Assembly (NCBI GenBank): GCA_012729315.1
Contig: JAAYDI010000169.1
Span: forward strand, 1-64,000
Direction of reading: 5' to 3'
Origin: Planctomycetaceae bacterium
Lineage (GTDB): Bacteria; Planctomycetota; Planctomycetia; Pirellulales; Pirellulaceae
Length of the DNA: 64,000 nt
The position numbers and the translations under genes were made by a program. Shown here piece by piece: positions 51,322 to 60,197 of this stretch. Position 1 is the stretch's first letter. Every line of letters starts with the position of its first letter. The notes below the pieces were generated by a model that was not told the origin of the DNA, ran no database searches, and saw nothing but the letters and a program-made list of their open reading frames with translations.

Positions 51322-52794
51322 CTATGGTGTGCGGGGAGCGAACCGCCCACTGGTTTTCGCGGGATCGTAGTCTGCGTTGGGTGTGGGGAACTTTGCGCCG
51401 ACCTGGTGCTGCCAGGCGTGCAACTCGTCGCGGAGCGTCTCCACCCGCGCCGGCTCGGAGTCGGCAAGATTGATCTGCTCCCCCGGGTCGCTGGCCAGCT
51501 GGTAGAGCTCGACGCGACGGTCCTCATACCACTCGATCAGCTTCCAGTCACCGCGGCGGATCGCGGCGCCCGGCGCACCCCCTTGGTTGCCGTAGTGCGG
51601 ATAGTGCCAGAACAGGGCGCGGTCCGGCAGCGTCCCGCCCTGCAGCAGCGGGACAAGGCTCACGCCATCGGGCGCCTGACCGGGCTGTGCCAGCAGGCCG
51701 GCGAGTTGTTGCAGCGTTGGCCAGAAGTCCGGGCTACTCACCGGCGTGTCCACAACGCTGCCCGCTGCCACTTTGCCGGGCCACCGCACCAGCAGCGGTT
51801 CCCGGATGCCGCCTTCGTAGAGCCATCCTTTGCCGGCCCGCCAGGGCAAGTTCGACGTAGGCCAGCCTTCGCTGGTGGCCAGCCCTCCGTTGTCGCTGGT
51901 GAAGATCACCAGCGTCTGCTCGCGCAGGCCCAGGTCGTCCAGCTTGGCGAGTACCGTGCCCACAGCCAGGTCCAGCGCCTCGACCATGCCCGCATACACG
52001 GCGTGCTCCTGGACGAGCCGCACATCGCGCGTGTCCTCCCGCCCCCACTGCGCTGTCAGACCGAGTCGCGTGCGTTTCTCTTCGTACTTCTGCCGCAGGT
52101 CCTCCCGCGCCATCAACGGCGTGTGGACGGAGTAGAACGCGAGATAGGCGAAGAAGGGCCGGTCCCGGTGGGATTCGATGAACGCCGCCGTTTCACGCGC
52201 CAGGCGGTCCGGCAGGTGCTCACCAACCGGGCCGTCGCTGAGCCGCGGATTGCCGTACGGCGAGAAGTACCGATTACCGCCGTACGGTCCGCCGCGGTCA
52301 ATGCCGCCCCGATTCAGATCGAACCCCTGGTCCTCCGGCCACCAGCCTTCCGGCCCCAGATGCCACTTGCCGGCAAAGAACGTCGCGTACCCCGCATCCT
52401 TCAACAGCTCGGCCAACGTCAGCGTGTCCAGCGCGAGTCGGTCCATGTAAGGGGCCGGGAGCAGCAGCGTGTTGCGCGCCCACGCTTCCGGTGCCGGCGC
52501 GCCGATATAATCGGTAATCCCCGTCCGCTGCGGCCACAGCCCTGTCATGATGCTGGCCCGCGTCGGGGAGCATACCGGACACGCCGCATACGCAGCGGTG
52601 AACCGCGCTCCCTCCTGAGCCAGCTGATCCAGCGCTGGCGTTTCGTAGAACGTGCTCCCGTAACAACCAAGGTCACGCTGACCGAGATCGTCGGCCAGAA
52701 TGAACACGATGTTCGGCAGCCGCTCCCCCAGGGCGGATTCGGCAACAGACCCGATCAGCCAGCAGCTGACTGCCAGCAGTAAACACGTGCGCAT
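51322..52794 (-). CDS. Secreted type I sulfatase
   Basis: The 490-residue enzyme (signal about 1-23) removes sulfate esters from sulfated polysaccharides. The active-site signature is CSPTR (Cys75 to Arg79), within AACPVCSPTRASIMTG, in which Cys75 would be converted to formylglycine by a maturation enzyme not seen in the window. Metal ligands are in NIVFILADDLGQRDLG (Asp pair) and FTSDNGGLA (Asp, Asn). GKWHLGPEGWWPEDQGFD holds the second conserved Lys-x-His. GAGGAG precedes ATG 52794. The strand points away from the repeat array. Confidence 0.95.
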   Translation of the reverse strand: MRTCLLLAVSCWLIGSVAESALGERLPNIVFILADDLGQRDLGCYGSTFYETPALDQLAQEGARFTAAYAACPVCSPTRASIMTGLWPQRTGITDYIGAPAPEAWARNTLLLPAPYMDRLALDTLTLAELLKDAGYATFFAGKWHLGPEGWWPEDQGFDLNRGGIDRGGPYGGNRYFSPYGNPRLSDGPVGEHLPDRLARETAAFIESHRDRPFFAYLAFYSVHTPLMAREDLRQKYEEKRTRLGLTAQWGREDTRDVRLVQEHAVYAGMVEALDLAVGTVLAKLDDLGLREQTLVIFTSDNGGLATSEGWPTSNLPWRAGKGWLYEGGIREPLLVRWPGKVAAGSVVDTPVSSPDFWPTLQQLAGLLAQPGQAPDGVSLVPLLQGGTLPDRALFWHYPHYGNQGGAPGAAIRRGDWKLIEWYEDRRVELYQLASDPGEQINLADSEPARVETLRDELHAWQHQVGAKFPTPNADYDPAKTSGRFAPRTP

Positions 52795-52850
52795 CGCACG
52801 CTCCTCTCACAAACGCAATGAGTTGCCGAATCGCGAGGCCAAGGAATGGG

Positions 52851-53145
52851 GAAGGACGGATGACCAGATACCCAAGCACGAAGGAATGACGGATGACGAG
52901 ATACCCAAGGACGAAGGGATGACGAATGACGAGATACCCAAGCACGAAGGAATGACAACAAATGACGAGATACCCAAGGACGAAGGGGAAATGACGAAAG
53001 AGGTCCCGGATGATCCGGATGCAATCCAAGTCCTCTTCGTGCTTCCGTTCTTTGTCCTTCCTTCGTGCTTGGGTATCTGGTCATCCGTCATTCCTTCGTG
53101 CTTGGGTATCTGGTCATCCGTCATTCCTTTTGGGTATCTCGCAAT
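52851..53145. repeat. Inverted array 2 of the 33-nt MTNDEIPKHEG repeat
   Basis: Left arm: four forward copies with GATA at 52867, 52900, 52933 and 52969 (33, 33, 36 nt apart; the last has one extra Thr codon). Right arm: three reverse copies with TATC at 53074, 53107 and 53135. Centre about 53005-53035. The units read MTDDEIPKDEG / MTNDEIPKHEG forward and the reverse strand reads F-V-L-G-Y-L-V-I. The first left copy and the first two right copies share gaccagata where the others have gacgagata. It fills the gap between the divergent sulfatase and Gfo/Idh genes. Confidence 0.9.
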
Positions 53146-53223
53146 ACATCATTTTTCCGCACGGTAGTGGGCAGTTGTTACGATGTCATGTTACCATGTC
53201 AGGAACTAGAAAGGAGTGCAGTC

Positions 53224-54474
53224 ATGACTCGGCCGATTGACGTGACGATTGTTGGGGGGGGCATGATCACGTTCGACCTGCTGTTGCCGTCGATCTACCA
53301 TCTGCAACGCACTGGAGTAATTGGGCGTATCGACATCTGCGCGCTGGACAGCCCACCGCTGAAGGCGTTGAAGGAGGGCTTTGGGCAGGCGTTTCCCGGC
53401 CAGGACTTCACGGCCCATCCGTCCGAGACCGAGGAGCCGCAGAAGAAATACCCGGACTTGTACAAGGAAGTCCTGGCGGCCATGCCCAAACGGCAGGCCG
53501 TGGTGGTCGCGATGCCCGACCCGCTCCACTATGAGGTGGTGATGGAGGCGTTGCGGAATGACCAGCATGTGTTGTGCGTGAAGCCGCTGGTGTTGCAATA
53601 TGCGCAGGCCGTGGAGATTGAGAAGCTGGCGTATGATAAAGGGCTGTTCATCGGCATCGAATACCACAAGCGTTTCGACCGCCGGGCTTTGATCGCCCGC
53701 CGCCATTACGAATTGGGGGACTTCGGCGAGTTCGTGATGGGGGAGGCCAAGATGATTGAGCCCTACTACTATCGCGCGTCGAACTTCCAGAACTGGTTCA
53801 CCTGCGACAAGACCGACCCGTTCGTCTACGTCGGCTGCCACTACGTGGATCTCGTCCAGTTCATCACGGGACTCAGGCCGGTGCAGGTTTCCGTTGTGGG
53901 GGTCAAGGGCAAGTTCCCCAACGGAAATGAGGGATTCATGTGGGCCAATGGCCGCGTCATCTACGAGAACGGCGCGATTCTCTCCGTGACCGACGGCCTC
54001 GGCTATCCAGACGAAGGCGCCGGGAGTAACGAGCAGTGTCTGATGATGTTCTGCGAAGGGGAGGGCAAGACCGGGCTGATTGCGCACGACGACCAGTTCC
54101 GAGGGGTTGAACACAGCTACCTGCGCGGCATTGGCTGTGCCGGCAGTACATTCAACTATGTGAATCCCGACTTCTATCGCCTGGTTCCGTGGGAAGGGCC
54201 CGGCTACCAGCCGGTCGGCTACGGATTCGATTCTGTCGCCGCGATACTCAACACGATTCAACGCATCGAGCATGCAGCGGCCGGCCTGCCGGAGGCGGAA
54301 TCGCTGGCCCGACGCCGCGCGATCATCAAGGAAGTGGATGAGAAGGCCATCATCGCTACCCCGGCCAATAGCAATACCAACGAACTGGTCACAGAGGCGG
54401 CTCGGCTGTCGATCCTCAACGGTGGACAGCCGGCATCCATCTGTTACGGCCAGGATCCGCATGTCGAACTGTGA
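53224..54474 (+). CDS. Cytoplasmic Gfo/Idh/MocA-family oxidoreductase
   Basis: The 416-residue NAD(P)-dependent oxidoreductase has no export signal. The dinucleotide motif VTIVGGGMITFDLLLP starts near residue 7. VVVAMPDPLHYEVVMEALRNDQ and HVLCVKPLVLQY include the conserved Lys region (CVKPL for EKP). The second domain has IGIEYHKRFDRRALIARR and YVGCHYVDLVQFITGL with His residues expected at the sugar site. AGGAG eight bases before ATG 53224. It lies just after repeat array 2 and is followed by the DUF4838 gene. Confidence 0.93.
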   Translation: MTRPIDVTIVGGGMITFDLLLPSIYHLQRTGVIGRIDICALDSPPLKALKEGFGQAFPGQDFTAHPSETEEPQKKYPDLYKEVLAAMPKRQAVVVAMPDPLHYEVVMEALRNDQHVLCVKPLVLQYAQAVEIEKLAYDKGLFIGIEYHKRFDRRALIARRHYELGDFGEFVMGEAKMIEPYYYRASNFQNWFTCDKTDPFVYVGCHYVDLVQFITGLRPVQVSVVGVKGKFPNGNEGFMWANGRVIYENGAILSVTDGLGYPDEGAGSNEQCLMMFCEGEGKTGLIAHDDQFRGVEHSYLRGIGCAGSTFNYVNPDFYRLVPWEGPGYQPVGYGFDSVAAILNTIQRIEHAAAGLPEAESLARRRAIIKEVDEKAIIATPANSNTNELVTEAARLSILNGGQPASICYGQDPHVEL

Positions 54475-54528
54475 CCAGTCGAGCGGGCGCTATGCGACTG
54501 ATTGACGCACCAGGCGCGGCATGATGGA

Positions 54529-54537
54529 TGGTACAAT
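54529..54537 (+). promoter_or_regulatory. Extended -10 promoter
   Basis: TGGTACAAT, identical to the element at 37305, about 110 nt before the ATG of the DUF4838 gene. ttgacg at 54502 is too far (24 nt) to be its -35. Confidence 0.45.
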
Positions 54538-54647
54538 CTGCATGGCGCGCTGTCGCCGGAGCGGATCTGGAGGCAGGGCCTGTTGAGCGGTAAAACTGGT
54601 AGTCGTGGTGGTCTGATTTCCTGGCCTTTGACGGTTGGAGTGGTGAC

Positions 54648-57353
54648 ATGTGTATCCTGCGAATTGGGCTGGTCGTGTTGGTCGCCGGTACCTGGGGTTT
54701 GCGGAACACGCAAGGCGCGGAGCTGGCCGTCACAGCGGTGACTGCAGTCAGCCGGGCAGCGGTCGCGGTTGAGCGGATCGTCGTGGACCCGGCGGCCGAT
54801 GCGGTGGAGAAGGCTGCAGCGAAGGAATTACAGAGCTACCTGGCGCGCATGGGCGGCGGGACTGTGCCGGTTGTCGAGTCAGCAGATCCGGCGGTGGCCA
54901 CGCCAGGTACGATCTGTGTGGGGCGCGGCGAGGTATCTGCCTCGCTCTGCCCGCCGGCCACGCTGGACCAGCTCGGCCTTGACGGTTTTGTGCTCCGCGC
55001 CCAGGACGGCCGTCTGGTGGCTGTGGGCCGGAACCATCGCGGGACCACCTACGCCGTGTACCGGCTGCTCGAGCGTCTGGGCTGCCGTTTCTACGCCAGC
55101 GACCTGGAAGTCGTGCCGACATTGGCGGCGGTCACTGTGCCGGAAGACTTTGAAGTCACAGACAGCGCCGCGTTCGAGTGGCGGGCGATGCACGGCACCA
55201 TTGCACCGATGAAGTGCACCCTGTCGCCTGGTGAATGGGAAGCGAAGGTGGCGGACGTGGACGTGCCGAAGATGATGGCGTTTCCCCGTGGCGGCTTCTG
55301 GCACCACACCATGGGCTTCCTCCTGCCCGCCAAGCCGCTGGCCGAGACACACCCCGACTACCTCGCTCAGATCGGCGGGCAACGGCGGGTATCGGAGCCG
55401 GCGGTGCAGCAGTACTGTCTCTCCAATCCCGAACTGCTCGCGGCGATGACCGAACGGGTGCTCGCCTGGATCGCCAGCGATCCGGACAAGGACTACTACC
55501 CGGTCCATTATGGGGACGTAGTCAGCTTCTGCGAATGCGACAATTGCAAAGCGATGTATGCAGAGAAGGGGAGTATTACCGACGCGGTGATCTGGTTTGA
55601 CAACCAGGTTGCCAAGGCCGTGGCGGCCAAGTATCCGGACAAGTATGTCACGATCCTCGCCTATCTCAGCACGCGTACGCCTCCGAAGAAGGTGAAGCCG
55701 GAGCCCAACCTGCTGATCATCTTCTGTGCGATCGTGGAGTGTCAGGCGCGGCCGTGGACGCACCCGGTGAACGTTCAGCGCCGAGTGCTGCAGGACCTGG
55801 AAGATTGGATCGACCTGCACCCGCTGGGCCCGAAGGGGATCATCACGTTCGAGTACCCGACCACCTACAACTATTCCGGCTTCACCTATCCGGCGCTCTA
55901 TGCCTTTGTGGAGAACGTGCGCGAGTACCAGCGTCTCGGCCTGCGTGGCGTCTACATCTGCGGGCTCGGCAGCTGGAAGCACCTTGAACACGCCTACTCC
56001 TACGTGATCCCGCGGATCCTGTGGAATCCGGACCAGGACATGGGCGCGTTGCTCGACGAATTCTGCGCCGCCTGGTACGGCTCCGCCGCCAAGCCGATGC
56101 GCGAGTACATCGAATGGCTCCACACCAGAGCCATGCAGTCGCAGAGCAAGGGGGTGATGGACTGCCATGCGGGTCCTGGACAGCCGTTCTTCCGCGAGCT
56201 GTATACGCCCGAGTTTATGGAGCAGGCCTACGCGCTGTTCGCCCAGGCCGAGGCGCAGGCCGAGGACGATACGGTACGCCAGCGAATCGCCAAGGAGAAA
56301 TGGGGATTCCTGTTCACGGACCTGTATCTGCACGGCGTCAGGTCCGGCGAGATCGTGCCGGCGGACACGCCCAGCGGAATCGAAACGTCGCCACCCAGGC
56401 AGGACGACTTCCAGAAGGTCTCGGAACTGCTGCGGATCAGCCGGCTCTACAACCGGCCGTGGGTCATCAACCCGCGGGCCTGGCACCATTACAGCCTGTC
56501 GTCGCTCGTGGGGGTCGAACCGGCGGGGGAACGCTGGTGGGACGACCCGCGCGTCCGGGAACTGATGGACGATCCCGCGCGTGCCTTCGGCCAGGCGGAG
56601 GAGCAGCACCAGCAGCGCGTGCAGCGCCTCGTCACACTCGAGAACGACGACCTGCAGGCGATCATCGTGCCCACGCTGGGCGGGCGCATCTGGCGGCTCT
56701 ATCACAAGGGTCTGCAGGTCGACCTGCTGCGGCGCAGCGGCCTGCCGATCGGCGGCCTGGAAAAAGGCCTGCCGCACGAGCCGTATCTCAGCCTGGGGGG
56801 CTATGAAGAGTATGCCGGGCGCGAATTCGGCGCCATCGGTTGGGGCCAGGACTGCACGTGCGACGTCGCTGCCGACGGTACGTCCGCGACGCTCACCGCC
56901 GTGCTGGAAAACGGACTGAAGCTCGTCCGTGTGATCTCGCTGGCCGCCGACAAGGCCGAGGTGATCGTGGATTCGCGACTGGAAAACACGGGCACACAGG
57001 CTGTGCAGGATGTGGTCCTCCGCGTGCATCCCGAGTTCCGGCCACAGGCGGGCGGCGAGATGCCGGAACTGCTGGGCTTGAGCGACAGCGGCACGTGGGA
57101 AACGATCGCCTACCAGGGCGGTGACAACGCGCTGACAGGATCACGTCGCCCGCAGGGTGGCTGGGCAGTCCTCTTCCCCCAAGCCGGTCTGCGCGTGGAA
57201 AACAGGTTCGACCCGGCGCAGGTCGAGACCTGTTTCTTCTACGACGGCAGGACCTTTTTCAACCTGGAACTGTTTTCGCCGGGACGCGATCTGGAACCTG
57301 GTGCCAGCCTCGGGATTCGACACCGCTACCTCGTTCAACGCGTCGAGCGCTAA
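54648..57353 (+). CDS. Secreted DUF4838 / GH67-like glycosidase
   Basis: The 901-residue secreted protein (signal about 1-23) starts with a GH67-like N-terminal domain (PAADAVEKAAAKELQSYLARMGG, then TTYAVYRLLERLGCRFYASD). The DUF4838 TIM-barrel follows (about 190-530) with SFCECDNCKAMYA cysteines, GIITFEYPTTYNYSGFTYPAL and RGVYICGLGSWKHLEHAY. A beta-sandwich C-terminal domain (about 650-900, ARAFG then LEKGLPHEPYLSLGGYEEY) resembles a mutarotase-like or substrate-binding module. Related enzymes process uronate-bearing glycans. GGAG eight bases before ATG 54648. Confidence 0.85.
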   Translation: MCILRIGLVVLVAGTWGLRNTQGAELAVTAVTAVSRAAVAVERIVVDPAADAVEKAAAKELQSYLARMGGGTVPVVESADPAVATPGTICVGRGEVSASLCPPATLDQLGLDGFVLRAQDGRLVAVGRNHRGTTYAVYRLLERLGCRFYASDLEVVPTLAAVTVPEDFEVTDSAAFEWRAMHGTIAPMKCTLSPGEWEAKVADVDVPKMMAFPRGGFWHHTMGFLLPAKPLAETHPDYLAQIGGQRRVSEPAVQQYCLSNPELLAAMTERVLAWIASDPDKDYYPVHYGDVVSFCECDNCKAMYAEKGSITDAVIWFDNQVAKAVAAKYPDKYVTILAYLSTRTPPKKVKPEPNLLIIFCAIVECQARPWTHPVNVQRRVLQDLEDWIDLHPLGPKGIITFEYPTTYNYSGFTYPALYAFVENVREYQRLGLRGVYICGLGSWKHLEHAYSYVIPRILWNPDQDMGALLDEFCAAWYGSAAKPMREYIEWLHTRAMQSQSKGVMDCHAGPGQPFFRELYTPEFMEQAYALFAQAEAQAEDDTVRQRIAKEKWGFLFTDLYLHGVRSGEIVPADTPSGIETSPPRQDDFQKVSELLRISRLYNRPWVINPRAWHHYSLSSLVGVEPAGERWWDDPRVRELMDDPARAFGQAEEQHQQRVQRLVTLENDDLQAIIVPTLGGRIWRLYHKGLQVDLLRRSGLPIGGLEKGLPHEPYLSLGGYEEYAGREFGAIGWGQDCTCDVAADGTSATLTAVLENGLKLVRVISLAADKAEVIVDSRLENTGTQAVQDVVLRVHPEFRPQAGGEMPELLGLSDSGTWETIAYQGGDNALTGSRRPQGGWAVLFPQAGLRVENRFDPAQVETCFFYDGRTFFNLELFSPGRDLEPGASLGIRHRYLVQRVER

Positions 57354-57371
57354 ACGCCATCCCCGCGTGCA

Positions 57372-57462
57372 AAACCAGCAACTAAACCCTGAAAACTGAA
57401 CACTAAACCCTGAAAAGTGAACACTGAACACTGAAAACTGAAAACTGAACACTGAAAACTTC
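57372..57462. repeat. ctgaaaactgaacact low-complexity repeat between convergent genes
   Basis: Seven-base units ctgaaaa and ctgaaca alternate about ten times in the gap between the convergent DUF4838 and membrane-acyltransferase genes. This type of slippage repeat is common in planctomycete intergenic DNA (family knowledge). Confidence 0.85.
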
Positions 57463-57469
57463 CCCCACC

Positions 57470-58627
57470 TCAAACCCTAACGAACGTCTCCGTCCTGTAC
57501 ATCCAGTACATGATCAGCCACATCACGGTCAGTGCGGCACAGGCCTGGATCAGGTCCCGCACATCGGGTGCGCACAGCTCGCTGATTCCACCGACGACGA
57601 TGTTCCCGATCAGGCGGAAGTCGAACAGGTGCGCCATCATGTAGATGGCGATGGAATTGGCGCCCAGGACGACCAGGGCACAGGCCGTCCGCCGGTAGCC
57701 GAGCAGGTCGATCAGCAGCACGAAGGCGGCCAGCAGCAGCGTGGTCAAGCCACAGGTCACGAGCACATAGGAGCTGGTCCACAGGCTCCGGATCACAGGG
57801 AACCATGGCGCCCACACCAGGCCCGCTGCCAGCATCGCCGTGCCGGCAGCGGACAACAGCGCGATCTTGCGCTTGGCCGCCCCGGTGTGCTCCAGCACCT
57901 GGCCCATAAGCACGCCCAGCAGCACGTTGGCGATGAAGCTGATGGTCGCCAGGACCTGCCAGGAACCGGGCCGGTGGAACGGACCCAGCACGGCATTGTC
58001 GACATAGATCGCCAGATTCATGTCGGCGGAATAGATGCCTCCGTCCCAGCCGGGAACGGGGACGAACTGGAAGAGCAGCCAGTAGCCGGTCAGCAGCGCC
58101 AGGGCCAGGACCAGCTGAAACGGCCAGGCGGTATTGAGCACCATGACCGCGCACACCAGATAGCCGACGGCGATGTACTCCAGCACGTTGTTGTACAGCG
58201 GCATGTGGGCAAACTTGAGCTCCAACAGGTGCCCGCCCGCGATCAGGCCCAGCAGGAACAGTATCAACGAACGCCTGACGATCTGCAGGTAGATTCGGCG
58301 TTCACCGCCAACTCCCTGCGCCCGCCGCCGGTTGAGAGAGATCGGTATGACGAGCCCGACGACAAACAGGAACATGGGCATGGCCAGGAAGCACACGCGG
58401 AGCCCCTCGACGAAATCGTATCTGAACTGCTCCGCGAAAGAGCTGCCGAAACGGCTGTCCCACAGTTTTGCGAGCGCTGGGAGCACCGGCGCTCCGCCAA
58501 TGTCGATCGAGATAATCAGCAGCATGGCCAGGCCGCGCAAGGCGTCAATGCTGGCCATCCTGTGAGAGGCAATCGGACCTCGGTCGCGCGTGGGAGCGGA
58601 CGCCGGCATTCCGTGTAGCTGTGACAC
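57470..58627 (-). CDS. DUF5009/heparan N-acetyltransferase-like membrane protein
   Basis: The 385-residue integral membrane protein has about ten helices. It begins RMASIDALRGLAMLLIISIDIGG, the acyltransferase-3-like R-x-x-S-x-D-x-x-R-G-x-A/L start, with WPFQLVLALALLTGY and VLGANSIAIYMMAHLFDF further on, matching the DUF5009 / NagX-like family related to heparan-alpha-glucosaminide acetyltransferase. It may acylate a glycan in the membrane. Start is GTG 58627 with AAAGGA upstream. Confidence 0.88.
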   Translation of the reverse strand: MSQLHGMPASAPTRDRGPIASHRMASIDALRGLAMLLIISIDIGGAPVLPALAKLWDSRFGSSFAEQFRYDFVEGLRVCFLAMPMFLFVVGLVIPISLNRRRAQGVGGERRIYLQIVRRSLILFLLGLIAGGHLLELKFAHMPLYNNVLEYIAVGYLVCAVMVLNTAWPFQLVLALALLTGYWLLFQFVPVPGWDGGIYSADMNLAIYVDNAVLGPFHRPGSWQVLATISFIANVLLGVLMGQVLEHTGAAKRKIALLSAAGTAMLAAGLVWAPWFPVIRSLWTSSYVLVTCGLTTLLLAAFVLLIDLLGYRRTACALVVLGANSIAIYMMAHLFDFRLIGNIVVGGISELCAPDVRDLIQACAALTVMWLIMYWMYRTETFVRV

Positions 58628-58653
58628 GCTGAGGTCCTTTCCCCCAGTGGAAC

Positions 58654-59088
58654 TTACTCGGCCTCGGTACGCGGCGGGAACGGCTCAGTCTTGATGTAGG
58701 CCGTGCCCTGGAACAGTGCGACCAGCTCGTCGCTGTCATTCGTCACACGCACGGTGCAGGAGGAAATGCGTCTGCTGCGCGAGATCTCCGTGGCCTCGGC
58801 ATACAGCGTGCCGGCCGGCGTCGGTTTCAGGAACGAGAGATTCGTGTTCACCGCGACCGCCACGCGGCCACGCGAATTGCAGGCCAACGCAAATGCCAGA
58901 TCGGCCAAGGTGAACACCGCTCCTCCCTGCACAATCCCAATGCTGTTGAGATGCCGCCGCTCGACCTGCAGGACGGTCCGAGCGCGGCCAGGCGCCAACT
59001 CGGCGATCTCCACTCCATTGGTGGCGGCAAAACGGTCGGTCGCGAAATGCCGCCGGATGGCTTCCAGATCAGGGGACGGTTCGGGCAT
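58654..59088 (-). CDS. PaaI-type hotdog thioesterase
   Basis: The 144-residue acyl-CoA thioesterase has the hotdog fold: helix start DLEAIRRHFATDRFAATNG, central GIVQGGAVFTLADLAFALACN, then VAVNTNLSFLKPTPAGTLYA. VQGGAVFTLAD corresponds to HGGxxFTLAD of PaaI, with the usual His replaced by Gln. I start at ATG 59088 (GAGG upstream) and not at the ATG 20 codons upstream, which would translate the AACAAG repeat as a Phe/Leu run. Confidence 0.85.
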   Translation of the reverse strand: MPEPSPDLEAIRRHFATDRFAATNGVEIAELAPGRARTVLQVERRHLNSIGIVQGGAVFTLADLAFALACNSRGRVAVAVNTNLSFLKPTPAGTLYAEATEISRSRRISSCTVRVTNDSDELVALFQGTAYIKTEPFPPRTEAE

Positions 59089-59115
59089 GCTTCGCCTCGG
59101 CCTGGCAAATAGGTG

Positions 59116-59154
59116 CAGGAACAAGAACAGGAACAGCAACAAGAACAAGAACAG
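59116..59154. repeat. Hexamer repeat of caggaacaagaa
   Basis: A run of aggaac / aagaac hexamers between the thioesterase start and the nitrilase stop. Read on the minus strand it would be a hydrophobic Leu/Phe run, which is why the upstream thioesterase start is not used. Confidence 0.8.
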
Positions 59155-59190
59155 CGGGGTAAGAGCGGACGTGAGCCGGAAACCGGCCCG

Positions 59191-60165
59191 CTACTTGTGT
59201 TTTCTTTGTGGATTGTCCGAAGAGGGTGGAGTGCCGATTGGCTGCATGATTTCCGAGTAGACGTCGGGGCGCCGCTGCTGGAAGTTCCGGCTGTTGTGTC
59301 GCGCCTGACGCACCCGCTGCAGGTTAACCGTGGCGGTTACATAGTCTTCCTGGGGTTCATCGCAGCGGGCCAGAATGCGGCTCGGATACTCCGCGATCAT
59401 CGTCCCTGCGCCGTAGGCCTGATTGGTGGCGACCAGCGCTACCTCGTTCTGGAACATGGCCGACTGGACAATGAAGTCTTCCACCGTTCCCTGGCGGCCG
59501 TTGATCCAGACGAGAAGTTCAGCGCCTTTGAGCGACAGGATGCGGAAGGTCTCGGGGAACCAGCCATCGTAGCAGGTGAGGATGCCGATGCGCCCGAAGT
59601 CGAGTTCAAACACAGGGAATCCGTCGCCCCGCTGCATCTTCCACTCGGGGTCGTGGCGGAGAAACCAGGTCAGGTCCTTGTTGCGCGGCGGTTGCGACCA
59701 GGGTGGATCCCCCTCGAACTGGTCCACCGCAGCATGGACCTTGTGGTACTTGCCGGCGATCTGGCCGGCCCGGTCGAACAGCAGCGCCGTGTTCGCGTAC
59801 GACTCGTCCCGGTTCACCTCCCAGCATCCGACGATCACGTAGATATGCCCCGCCGCCGCAGCGCGGGAGATCCTGTCTGTCTCGGGGCCGGGAACGGAAA
59901 TCCTGCCCAGCAGGTATTCCGGGAACACCACCAGCTGGGCCCCATCCCGAGCTGCCCGTTCGATGTACCGCACTACGGTTTCGCTCGGATCGTATCCCGC
60001 TCGCGGCAGATCGGTCTTGTCATAGCCGAGCACCTGGACCGCTGCCAGCTTGACCTCCGCTGCCTCCGAGGGCGCGGGCCCAGCGCCGCATGCAGGCAGC
60101 GGCTCGGGCGCAGCAGCCAGCAACGCGGCCAGAACCGCGCCCACGGCAACTGTTGATTTCAGCAT
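59191..60165 (-). CDS. Secreted nitrilase-superfamily carbon-nitrogen hydrolase
   Basis: The 324-residue protein (signal about 1-26) has the nitrilase catalytic triad: Glu83 in VVFPEYLLG, Lys142 in GKYHKVH and Cys198 in GILTCYDGWFPE. The family hydrolyses nitriles or amides; exported members may release ammonia from amide substrates. The C-terminus HNSRNFQQRRPDVYSE is typical. AAGGAAGG precedes ATG 60165. It lies 32 nt downstream of the SYLF gene on the same strand. Confidence 0.92.
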   Translation of the reverse strand: MLKSTVAVGAVLAALLAAAPEPLPACGAGPAPSEAAEVKLAAVQVLGYDKTDLPRAGYDPSETVVRYIERAARDGAQLVVFPEYLLGRISVPGPETDRISRAAAAGHIYVIVGCWEVNRDESYANTALLFDRAGQIAGKYHKVHAAVDQFEGDPPWSQPPRNKDLTWFLRHDPEWKMQRGDGFPVFELDFGRIGILTCYDGWFPETFRILSLKGAELLVWINGRQGTVEDFIVQSAMFQNEVALVATNQAYGAGTMIAEYPSRILARCDEPQEDYVTATVNLQRVRQARHNSRNFQQRRPDVYSEIMQPIGTPPSSDNPQRKHK

Positions 60166-60197
60166 GGAAACCTTCCTTGGCAGCCTGCGAGCTGCCG

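Noticed and set aside
53065-53223. N-terminal extension of the Gfo/Idh gene
   Set aside because: It translates repeat array 2; the ATG at 53224 has a good ribosome site and the Rossmann motif begins right after it.
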